From assembly GCA_041485885.1 (NCBI GenBank), contig JBGPKL010000074.1, positions 1 to 14,865 on the forward strand: 14,865 bases of DNA. Reading direction: 5' to 3'. The translations under genes were made by a program, and so were the position numbers. The notes under the pieces were generated by a model. The model worked only from the letters and a program-made list of their open reading frames with translations. It searched no databases and had not been told where the DNA came from. The stretch comes from JACQFZ01 sp041485885. GTDB taxonomy: Bacteria > Pseudomonadota > Gammaproteobacteria > Acidiferrobacterales > Sulfurifustaceae. Positions 6,785 through 13,428 of this stretch are shown here, one piece after another (within the stretch, counting starts at the first letter, position 1; every line of letters starts with the position of its first letter).

Positions 6785-9570
6785 TAACGAGCCTCCTTAA
6801 GATTCTTAATCACCAACAACTCGTTGCCGCGATCGTCAATCACTTTGACGGCGATCTGTCCGTGATCGCCGGCCTCGAATGGAGCACTCACCGTTCCCGC
6901 GAGGTGATCCCATACGCTTTCCTCATGAGTAGCTTTGAGCGCGCGTTTCAAGCTTTCCCAGGCGCTGGTGCGCGGGAAGAACGCCTGCGTGACTTTGAAA
7001 CACAGGCCATTGTAATCGCCGTCCAGCAACCATGCGGGCACGTCATCACCGCTACGATGCTCCGTCTCCATCGTCGCCGGATCGAAAACATCGAGCCCCA
7101 CCAATTCAACCGTGTATTTATCCGGGTCGCTGCTCTTGCCTTTAACCTTATGCAGCTTAACCTCGGGCAACCCACACACGCTGAAGATCTGACTGGAGCG
7201 CATGTTCTTGAGAAGATCGCCCATCAGAATATCCGGCGTCGCCTGCACGTAAGTCCCCGCTATTCCCGCTACCGCCTCAGCATGCTCGATGAACGTGCGC
7301 GCGCCGGGTTGAATCGCAAAGCCAATGACGTACAGATGTGTGTAGTTCTTGGCGTGCGCTTCGCGCGCCGCCTCGTACACGAGCTTTTCACTTATCGCGC
7401 CGTTCTCGGGTCCGAATATGATTGCGATCGCTTTATCTGCGCCATTCGCAACTATTGCCTCGGCTGATAGCGACAACGTCTTCGCCGGCCTGCGAATGTT
7501 TTTGAACTCCACCTTCTTTCCGCCACCGACGTGCAACACCGGTGAACGTCGCAACACTTCTAGCATGCGATCGAGAAAAGAACTGTAATCCATCGCATCG
7601 GCTGTGCTTGTGTCGGGCGCACCGTCGCTTTCCCAATCTACTGGCGTCGGTATCGTCGCCTCGACACAGAATGGACCGGATACACGAATCACGTTGCTTA
7701 TAACTTCGGGTCGATCTACCAACACTTCCTCTACAGGGCGTTCATCGTTGGCTATTGTGGTTGACGTAACATGCGGCACTATGCCGCCTACTTGTTCACC
7801 TTTCTTGCTCTGCTTGCTTCTGTAAACAAATCCACCGACAGGCCCGAGCTGTGAGTCGCAGAGCTCGAAATAAGGGAAGGTGGCCGTCAATAGCCGCTGA
7901 CGAGCAAGCGCCAGAGGCACACGTGAAACGTCAATGTTTATCCACCGACGTCCCCATCGCTCAGCAACATAACCGGTTGTGCCGCCTCCACAGGTGGGAT
8001 CGAGCACGAGGTCTCCCGGATCGGTTGTCATTAGAATGCAGCGCTGAATTACCTTCATTGTGGTCTGAACCACATAAATCTTATCTGTTGCACCCGCAAG
8101 GTCTGACCAGAGATTCGTCAGGGCACGAAATGGAAAGTCTGTGTGGTATTTCTTAAAGCGAATCTGGTTCTTGCCGATGTGGATTCGTCCCGTAGTTACG
8201 ATCCGATTCATTCCGTCTTTATTAAACTTCCAAGAATTGTTCGGTGGAGGACGAAACGTTCGTCCTTCATGCTCCACAGAGTAAAGCTGGGTCCGAAACT
8301 CCCCGCCTGATGTCAAGGGCTCCGCAACATAAAGCCTCGCCCCCTGTTTTAGAATCTCGTCAAGCTCCTCGGCTGTAAACGTCGAAGTTCGCCGATTGGC
8401 ACCGTCACTCATCTCGACGTATTCGAACTCGTCGGCAAGATCAGTAGCATCAAGCTTTGAATCATAGAGAAAACGTGTCTTCGCCCTTGCTTTATCCTTG
8501 CAGTACCACAAAAGGTAGTCGTTGATCGGACGGATGTCGTTTCCTCGTTGGCTACCTTTCTTTCTAACAAATATTGTGACTACAAAATTCTCAGAGCCGA
8601 ATACCTCGTCCATTACCTCTCGCACGTGGTGCAAATTATCGTCGCTGATCTGTAAAAAAACGCTCCCATTCGGTGTAAGCAGTTCGCGTGCAAGGAGTAG
8701 ACGGTCTCGCAGATATGCCAGATAGGAGTGCAGTCCAAGTTCCCATGTATCACGGTAGGCTTTTACCATTTCCGGCTCGCGAGTCATGTCCTCGTCATCG
8801 TTGTGCGAAACATCCCGCTTGCGCACGAATGGCTGGAAGTTCGAACCGAACTCGACCCCATACGGTGGATCCATGTAGATCATTTGCACTTGTCCGCCCA
8901 GTCCCTCGTAGTGCAGCAACGAGCTCATCACCACGAGCGAATCGCCGAGGATTAAGCGATTGACCCATGGGTCCTTGTGCTCGTAAGCCTTCAGCACTTG
9001 GTCGGTGATCGAGTGTTGCGGATCGCCGAAGAGATCTAGATTTAGTGCGAGCTGCTTGTCCTTCTTGTGACCGGTGAGAGTTTCGATGATCGCCTTGGTT
9101 GAGAGGCGCTCATGCACGAACAGCGGCAACGTCGGCACATCGAACGACAATCGTTCCGCCTTACCCGCCCAGTTGAGAAACGGCTTACCTAGACATTTGA
9201 GTTGCTCGATGGCATCGTGCATGCCGCCCACACTGGCAAGCACCTTGCCATCGTTACCTTTGAATTCTTGCGGCTTGTCGAAATCGTGCGGCGCAGGTAA
9301 CGCAGCCGTCTTTTCGACCATGGCAAGCAGCCATTCGGCCAACTCGCGCGCGCCGTTCTGACCGTCCCAGTCGAGCGCGGGCGAAAGCGAAGAATCGTAT
9401 CGATAAGTAACCGGCGGCTTTTTCTTGCGAAACTGCGCCTGTACTCCGACCTCAGGCCGCAGCAGATTCTGCGCCGTAGGGTGTCGGTAGGTTTCTGCGC
9501 GAGCCCGATCGGCCACGACGCGGCTCGTGCTCGCTCCCTTCCGGCCCGTGGTCTTTTTCCCTCGCGGCAT
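6784..9570 (-). CDS. Type III-like beta-class DNA methyltransferase (Mod)
   Basis: This 928-residue protein should transfer a methyl group from S-adenosylmethionine to an exocyclic amino group (adenine N6 or cytosine N4) and protect host DNA from the Res partner. The catalytic motif IV DPPYG is at 234-238 and the SAM-binding motif I DPTCGGGTTG at 524-533. The order IV before I marks the beta class used by type III Mod proteins. The 250-510 interval between them is where a target-recognition domain would lie. Residues 1-60 are basic (MPRGKKTTGRKG). About 370 residues follow the catalytic core, including IIFGPENGAIS and LYVIGFAIQPGA, making this protein longer than classic Mod subunits of roughly 600-650 residues. 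The start ATG has AGGA 8 nt upstream. It is the first gene of the operon. Target sequence and adenine versus cytosine specificity cannot be read from sequence. Confidence 0.9.
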   Translation of the reverse strand: MPRGKKTTGRKGASTSRVVADRARAETYRHPTAQNLLRPEVGVQAQFRKKKPPVTYRYDSSLSPALDWDGQNGARELAEWLLAMVEKTAALPAPHDFDKPQEFKGNDGKVLASVGGMHDAIEQLKCLGKPFLNWAGKAERLSFDVPTLPLFVHERLSTKAIIETLTGHKKDKQLALNLDLFGDPQHSITDQVLKAYEHKDPWVNRLILGDSLVVMSSLLHYEGLGGQVQMIYMDPPYGVEFGSNFQPFVRKRDVSHNDDEDMTREPEMVKAYRDTWELGLHSYLAYLRDRLLLARELLTPNGSVFLQISDDNLHHVREVMDEVFGSENFVVTIFVRKKGSQRGNDIRPINDYLLWYCKDKARAKTRFLYDSKLDATDLADEFEYVEMSDGANRRTSTFTAEELDEILKQGARLYVAEPLTSGGEFRTQLYSVEHEGRTFRPPPNNSWKFNKDGMNRIVTTGRIHIGKNQIRFKKYHTDFPFRALTNLWSDLAGATDKIYVVQTTMKVIQRCILMTTDPGDLVLDPTCGGGTTGYVAERWGRRWINIDVSRVPLALARQRLLTATFPYFELCDSQLGPVGGFVYRSKQSKKGEQVGGIVPHVTSTTIANDERPVEEVLVDRPEVISNVIRVSGPFCVEATIPTPVDWESDGAPDTSTADAMDYSSFLDRMLEVLRRSPVLHVGGGKKVEFKNIRRPAKTLSLSAEAIVANGADKAIAIIFGPENGAISEKLVYEAAREAHAKNYTHLYVIGFAIQPGARTFIEHAEAVAGIAGTYVQATPDILMGDLLKNMRSSQIFSVCGLPEVKLHKVKGKSSDPDKYTVELVGLDVFDPATMETEHRSGDDVPAWLLDGDYNGLCFKVTQAFFPRTSAWESLKRALKATHEESVWDHLAGTVSAPFEAGDHGQIAVKVIDDRGNELLVIKNLKEAR
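6785..6798 (-). promoter_or_regulatory. Strong Shine-Dalgarno that sets the GTG start of the ATPase
   Basis: On the minus strand AAGGAGG, then CTCGTTA, precedes GTG, and the upstream gene ends in TAG sharing the G. The near-perfect anti-16S match lies inside the last codons of the methyltransferase gene. It allows efficient reinitiation and supports GTG over the later ATG. Confidence 0.8.
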
Positions 9571-9740
9571 AGTCGTATCCTGAAGTTTCTTCGTTGTTGG
9601 GATCTACCGCTTCCCCATTGCCCCGGAATCGTAGCGCCAAGCCCGACAAAACACACCAGTCCACACAACAGCTTTACGGCCAGCAGCAGGCAGCATGATG
9701 TTGCAATTTTAGGGTGTCCACTATTGACGACCGGCCTCAA

Positions 9741-9765
9741 CCCTCGCCCGCTTTGCGGGGGAGGG
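9741..9765. repeat. CCCTC-GAGGG palindromic dispersed repeat
   Basis: CCCTC and GCCCGC pair with GCGGG and GAGGG around a short TTT loop. This short GC-rich palindrome is a very common intergenic repeat in beta- and gammaproteobacteria. On the plus strand it is followed by ATTAAAAAAAGG, an A-tract, so it is not a classic terminator in that direction. Confidence 0.55.
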
Positions 9766-9867
9766 GATTAAAAAAAGGGGGCGGCACCGCGACCGAGGTG
9801 TCCTTTCTTTTGGTGACTTTTCTTTTGGACAAGGTCGCTCTCGCGCATCCTGCGCTTCGCGACATTC

Positions 9868-9922
9868 GTACGTCCCTGTACAGCACCCGAAAAGTCACTT
9901 GCCGCGATGTACAGGGACGTAC
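9868..9922. repeat. Perfect 15-bp inverted repeat (GTACGTCCCTGTACA)
   Basis: The left arm is 9868-9882 and the right arm TGTACAGGGACGTAC is 9908-9922, a perfect match with a 25-nt spacer. Flanks are also partly related (GCGACATTC against GCGAACACTT), which suggests two inverted copies of a longer decayed repeat. Strings of this type recur between genes in gammaproteobacteria. A mobile or structural role is inferred. Confidence 0.65.
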
Positions 9923-9999
9923 AAGTGTTCGCGGGAGGCAGGAGCCGGGAGCGACGGGGTCAACCACCCACAAGTTACGTAATTTATTACACTCGACTG

Positions 10000-10019
10000 G
10001 ATCGCGCGAAAGCGCGATC
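10000..10019. terminator. Perfect 8-bp hairpin, possible weak terminator after the redoxin gene
   Basis: GATCGCGC and GCGCGATC flank GAAA (plus strand) or TTTC (minus strand). It lies 10 nt past the stop codon of the redoxin gene, the place of an intrinsic terminator for the minus-strand genes. The minus strand lacks a clear U-tract directly after it, so the terminator call is tentative. Confidence 0.4.
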
Positions 10020-10029
10020 ACCACTCTGC

Positions 10030-10668
10030 TCAATCCGAATACTTCACACTGCACCCATACGGCCGCGTTACCGGATTCGACACTGCTTTACCTGCGGTGG
10101 CTTCGTTCAGCGCTACGCGTATGTAGTTCGTCGCGCCGGGGATGTCTTGCGGGTTGGTCGACGGTTTGTCGTCGATGCCGCCTTTGTATATCAGCGTGCC
10201 CTTGGGATCGATGATGAACATGTGCGGCGTGGTTTTCGCTTCGTACAGCTTACCGACCGCGCCCTTGGGATCGAGCAGCACGGCGCTCGGTGCCGCGTTG
10301 CGTTCGCGGGTCAGCGCGTTCGCGCCGGCGGCGTCGACGTATCCTTGGGCTCCGGGGGCGGATGAGACGACGGTAAGCCACACGACGCCCTTGCCGGTTT
10401 CCTCCTTCTGCAGGGTCTGCATATTGCCGCTGCCGTAGTGCTTGCGTACGAACGGGCAGTCGTTGTTGGTCCATTCGAGGACGACGTACTTGCCGCGGTA
10501 CTGCGATAGCGCCTGCACCGTGCCGTTGCTGTCGGGCGTGCTGAACTCCGGCGCGGCCTTGCCGATGTCGGGCGAGGCGTTGGCTAACGACACTGCCACG
10601 AGCGACAACAAACACGATGCGGCCCAGACATGAAGGCGAACGTTGAATCGGCTCCTGATCTTAATCAT
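10030..10668 (-). CDS. Exported thioredoxin-fold (redoxin) protein, CPFV type
   Basis: This 212-residue protein has a signal peptide (about residues 1-31, ending SLANA) and a thioredoxin-like/AhpC-TSA domain. The active region is NNDCPFVRKHY with Cys71, lacking the second cysteine of CxxC. TPHMF (147-151) carries the expected cis-proline. The protein ends RPYGCSVKYSD, so Cys206 is the only other cysteine of the mature protein and could act as a resolving residue, as in a two-Cys peroxiredoxin-like cycle; that is inference. The start at 10668 is chosen over an extension to 10881 because it has AGGAG 6 nt upstream and begins the signal peptide. It lies 65 nt downstream of the DsbD-domain gene, and the two probably form an operon for periplasmic thiol or peroxide chemistry. 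The substrate is unknown. Confidence 0.88.
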   Translation of the reverse strand: MIKIRSRFNVRLHVWAASCLLSLVAVSLANASPDIGKAAPEFSTPDSNGTVQALSQYRGKYVVLEWTNNDCPFVRKHYGSGNMQTLQKEETGKGVVWLTVVSSAPGAQGYVDAAGANALTRERNAAPSAVLLDPKGAVGKLYEAKTTPHMFIIDPKGTLIYKGGIDDKPSTNPQDIPGATNYIRVALNEATAGKAVSNPVTRPYGCSVKYSD

Positions 10669-10733
10669 AGCGAACTCCTGATAGCAGTTGGCATTTGGTA
10701 TATCACGGCGCGGGTGATTATATCGCGCCAATA

Positions 10734-11585
10734 TTATTGCGGCAGCGCGTTGATCACATAACCGCGCTCGACGCCGCGCGCATCGACGACGCTCAGCACG
10801 CCGTCGAGATGTTGCAGTGCTTGATTCTTGAGCTCGCCGCGCGCGACCGTAAGCTCCACGTAGTCGCCCGCGCGGCGCCATGTTTGTTCGGCGGCGTGCG
10901 CTACGACACCGTACTCAGTCGGATAGAACATGACCCGCTTGACGTTCGATGCATCGCCGCCCAGTCGGACGCGCAGTTGTAGTTGTGCGTCGGTTATTTT
11001 GAAACGCGACTGGAGCGTCGCCGCCGGCACGCGCGCGACGTAGCGATCGATCAGCGGCTTCGCGGACGCTGGCGCCGCGTTCGCTCCGACCGGCAAACGG
11101 AACTCGAACTCGCCCTCTTCCGGTATGCAGATTTTATCGCACACGAGCCAGTACGCATGCGCGCGCAGCAGCAGCTCGCGCTGCGCGCCGACCGCCGGCA
11201 GCGCCGACATGCGCGTCAGTAGCACCACTTCGTCGTCATAACCGTAGGTCGCAAGCGCTCCGCTCAAAATGCGGTGCGGCAACGGATAGCGAATCGCGCC
11301 CGCGGCGAGCCCCTCCGGCAGCCGCCACTCGATGCGCGGCGCGAGCCCAGAGTCGCCGGGATTCAGCCAGTACGTGTGCCAATGCGGCCGAAGCTTGAGA
11401 TGCAGTCCGACCCAAAACGCCGAACCCGGTTTCACCGTCGCAACGTCGCTGACGAGCGAAGCCCGCGCATTGTCGGTCACGACCACATTCGTCGCCGCAC
11501 CGACATCGATGGACAGCATCGACAGGCCGATCAGAACCGTTATCCGCGAGGCGACGCGTACGGTGAAATTCGATCTCGAAAACAT
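10734..11585 (-). CDS. Stand-alone DsbD alpha-like (DsbC superfamily) domain protein
   Basis: This 283-residue protein has an N-terminal signal peptide (about 1-31) and resembles the periplasmic N-terminal part of DsbD/ScsB disulfide reductases. Family features are HWHTYWLNPGDSG (68-80) and the redox pair in WLVCDKICIPEEGEF (Cys149 and Cys153). Full DsbD/ScsB proteins continue into a multi-helix membrane domain and a thioredoxin domain. Here the frame ends at VINALPQ with none of that, and the next gene supplies a separate thioredoxin fold. It probably passes or accepts electrons in periplasmic thiol exchange with its neighbour. The start at 11585 has only a weak GAG ahead of it. It lies 60 nt after the XdhC gene, possibly in the same transcript. 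Confidence 0.85.
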   Translation of the reverse strand: MFSRSNFTVRVASRITVLIGLSMLSIDVGAATNVVVTDNARASLVSDVATVKPGSAFWVGLHLKLRPHWHTYWLNPGDSGLAPRIEWRLPEGLAAGAIRYPLPHRILSGALATYGYDDEVVLLTRMSALPAVGAQRELLLRAHAYWLVCDKICIPEEGEFEFRLPVGANAAPASAKPLIDRYVARVPAATLQSRFKITDAQLQLRVRLGGDASNVKRVMFYPTEYGVVAHAAEQTWRRAGDYVELTVARGELKNQALQHLDGVLSVVDARGVERGYVINALPQ

Positions 11586-11603
11586 TTTTTACTCAATGCA
11601 ATC

Positions 11604-11617
11604 GGCGCCGCGGCGCC
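11604..11617. repeat. 14-bp perfect GC palindrome between the XdhC and DsbD-domain genes
   Basis: GGCGCCGCGGCGCC is self-complementary and sits in the 60-nt gap. With no loop it would not make a good hairpin. A protein-binding site or chance in GC-rich DNA are both possible. Confidence 0.35.
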
Positions 11618-11645
11618 AATCGAAGCGTTTGGGCTTAGGGGGCCA

Positions 11646-12662
11646 CTACGTCGGGCAAACCGGTGACATCGCCTCTCGCGCCGCTTCCTTCGCCACTTCG
11701 ACGCGCACTTCCGGTGGAAGCACGACCCCGTTCCGGTACGCCGTCATCTCGGCCAGAATCGAGATGGCGATTTCCGGCGGCGTGCGGGAGCCGATGTACA
11801 AACCGATCGGGCCGTGCAGGCGTGCGATCTGCGCTTCGGTCAGGTCGAAATCCTTGAGCCGCTCGCGCCGCGTTTGATTGTTCGCGCGCGAGCCGATGGC
11901 GCCGACATAAAACGCCTCCGATTTGAGCGCTTCGGTGAGCGCCATGTCGTCGAGCTTGGGGTCGTGCGTGAGCGTCACCACGGCCGTGTGCGCGTCGGGT
12001 TTCATCTGTGCGACGACGTCGTCCGGCATACCGCGCACGAGCGGGACTTCGGACACGTCCCAGAGGTCCGTGTACTCAGTCCTCGGATCGCACACGGTGA
12101 CCTGGTAATCGAGGCCGAGCGCGATCTGCGCGATGAACTTGGAAAGTTGGCCGGCGCCGATGATGATCAGCCGATAACGTGGTCCGTGAATCGAGATCAA
12201 TCGTTTGCCGTCGAACTGCAATGCTTCATCGGCGGCTGCCGGGCGAAATTTACTCGCGCCGGTTGCGATGTCGAGCTCGCGCGCGACCAGCTCGCGGCGC
12301 TCGACTTTCTCAAGTAGCGTGCGCATCGGTGCTACGTCCGCGAGCGGCTCGAGCACGACTTGAATCGTGCCGCCGCACGGCAGACCGAAGCGGCGCGCTT
12401 CTTCACCGCTGACGCCGTACGTCACGACCTCGGGCGTACTGCCGGTCAACGTGTGTGTGCGCGCGCGGTGAATGAGGTCGTCCTCGATGCAACCGCCGGA
12501 AACCGAACCGGACACAAGTCCGTCATCGCGCAACGCGAGCATCGCGCCGGCGGGGCGCGGGCTCGATCCCCACGTTTTCGTCACGGTGACGAGCGTCACT
12601 TTGTGAGCGGCCTCGAGCCACTTGACGCTGTTCTTAAGCACTTCCAGATCGACGCTGTCCAT
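11646..12662 (-). CDS. XdhC/CoxI-family protein, molybdenum hydroxylase cofactor maturation
   Basis: This 338-residue protein belongs to the family that handles the molybdenum cofactor for xanthine dehydrogenase- and CO dehydrogenase-type enzymes, acting in the cytoplasm. The N-terminal domain shows TWGSSPRPAGAMLAL (30-44), SGSVSGGCIE (51-60) and GLPCGG (93-98), including conserved Cys58 and Cys96. The C-terminal Rossmann-like domain shows IIIGAGQLSKF (about 166-176), CDPR (191-194) and AIGSR near residue 255. The full two-domain length is present. ATG at 12662 has a perfect AGGAGG 5 nt upstream. Neighbouring coxE and coxG suggest service to a CO dehydrogenase-like enzyme rather than xanthine dehydrogenase. 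A palindromic repeat lies between it and coxG. Confidence 0.9.
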   Translation of the reverse strand: MDSVDLEVLKNSVKWLEAAHKVTLVTVTKTWGSSPRPAGAMLALRDDGLVSGSVSGGCIEDDLIHRARTHTLTGSTPEVVTYGVSGEEARRFGLPCGGTIQVVLEPLADVAPMRTLLEKVERRELVARELDIATGASKFRPAAADEALQFDGKRLISIHGPRYRLIIIGAGQLSKFIAQIALGLDYQVTVCDPRTEYTDLWDVSEVPLVRGMPDDVVAQMKPDAHTAVVTLTHDPKLDDMALTEALKSEAFYVGAIGSRANNQTRRERLKDFDLTEAQIARLHGPIGLYIGSRTPPEIAISILAEMTAYRNGVVLPPEVRVEVAKEAAREAMSPVCPT

Positions 12663-12742
12663 CTCAACCTCCTACTTCCGCACGCGGCACCGAGCACACA
12701 GAAACTGATTCGACGCACGAGGTAATTGGCGTCGGGCTAAAG

Positions 12743-12824
12743 GTAGGATGGGTGGAGCGAAGCGAAACCCATCGAGATATTACCTTGTTGGGTTCCGCCG
12801 CTTCGCGGCTCCACCCAACCTACA
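12743..12824. repeat. 82-bp palindromic intergenic repeat (GTAGG...CCTAC, MITE/REP-like)
   Basis: The ends GTAGGATGGGTGGAGC and GCTCCACCCAACCTAC pair at 15 of 16 positions. Inner parts (GAAGCGAAACCCA and TGGGTTCCGCCGCTTC) pair partly. I recognise this as a widespread proteobacterial dispersed repeat. It separates coxG from the XdhC gene and could attenuate or stabilise the transcript. Confidence 0.8.
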
Positions 12825-12853
12825 TGAACGATTTTCGAGCCGAGGGCCAATAC

Positions 12854-13426
12854 TCATCGCGCGATGAAATACAGTATCACGACTACGCCGACCGCGACGG
12901 CGGCCCACAACCATACCCGGTTTCCGCCGGATGCCATGCCCGCTTTATCGAGCGACACGGCCTGCGCTGTAGCGGTATCAGCCTGCGGCGCGCCTATTCT
13001 GGTGGCGAATGCGGCGAAGAAATCGTCTGCCATCTTCTTTGCGGCACCGTCGATCAGGCGCGAGCCGACCTGCGCGAGCTTGCCGCCAACCTGCGCGTTG
13101 ACGGTATAGTTGATTAGCGTTCCCGTTCCCTCGGGGACCAAGCTGACCTTTGCCGTGCCCTTGCCGAATCCGGCAGCGCCGCCCTGACCTTCGAACGTCA
13201 ACGTATAGGAGTTGGGCGGATTCAGATCCGCGAGCCGCAGCTTGCCCTTGAACTTCGCGCTCACCGGGCCGACCTTGGCGGTCATCGTTACCGCGTATTC
13301 GTTGTCCGAGATTTTTTCGATGCTCTCGCAACCGGGGATACATGCCTTGAGCGTGTCGGGATCGTTCAGCGCTTTCCAGACTTTCTCCTGCGGCGCGGGA
13401 ACGATCCGAGTGTTGGACATTTCCAT
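12854..13426 (-). CDS. coxG: CoxG, membrane-anchored SRPBCC protein of CO dehydrogenase
   Basis: This 190-residue protein has an SRPBCC/CoxG domain in residues 1-145 with the family motif LKACIPGCESIEK (26-38), then KVGPVSAKFKGKL and the C-terminal helix GSRLIDGAAKKMADDFFAAF. A linker follows, then one transmembrane helix at about 170-188 (VWLWAAVAVGVVVILYFI), so the domain is probably anchored on the cytoplasmic face. In the CO oxidiser Afipia (Oligotropha) carboxidovorans, CoxG is reported to help hold CO dehydrogenase at the membrane. It starts 2 nt after the coxE stop, so the two are translationally linked. A second ATG two codons in is possible. It is 190 nt upstream of the XdhC gene. 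Confidence 0.9.
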   Translation of the reverse strand: MEMSNTRIVPAPQEKVWKALNDPDTLKACIPGCESIEKISDNEYAVTMTAKVGPVSAKFKGKLRLADLNPPNSYTLTFEGQGGAAGFGKGTAKVSLVPEGTGTLINYTVNAQVGGKLAQVGSRLIDGAAKKMADDFFAAFATRIGAPQADTATAQAVSLDKAGMASGGNRVWLWAAVAVGVVVILYFIAR

Positions 13427-13428
13427 TG

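Larger units (their letters stand above)
9571..10029. other. Intergenic region upstream of the restriction operon
   Basis: I see no convincing gene in these 459 bases. The minus-strand promoter of the restriction operon should lie near 9600-9720; a TAAAAT box is visible around 9709-9714 but no good -35 pairs with it. The rest carries repeats: a CCCTC...GAGGG palindrome (9741-9765), similar neighbouring strings TTTCTTTTGGTGA and TTTTCTTTTGGACA (9802-9832), an inverted repeat (9868-9922) and a GAAA-loop hairpin (10000-10019). Confidence 0.5.

Noticed and set aside
9189..9740. Minus-strand frame overlapping the methyltransferase start (9189-9740)
   Set aside because: Most of it lies out of frame within the methyltransferase gene and reads as Arg-rich sequence; the short hydrophobic stretch near its start has no ribosome-binding site.
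10669..10881. N-terminal extension of the redoxin gene to 10881
   Set aside because: The extension overlaps the DsbD-domain gene and is Arg-rich shadow sequence; the start at 10668 has AGGAG and begins a signal peptide.
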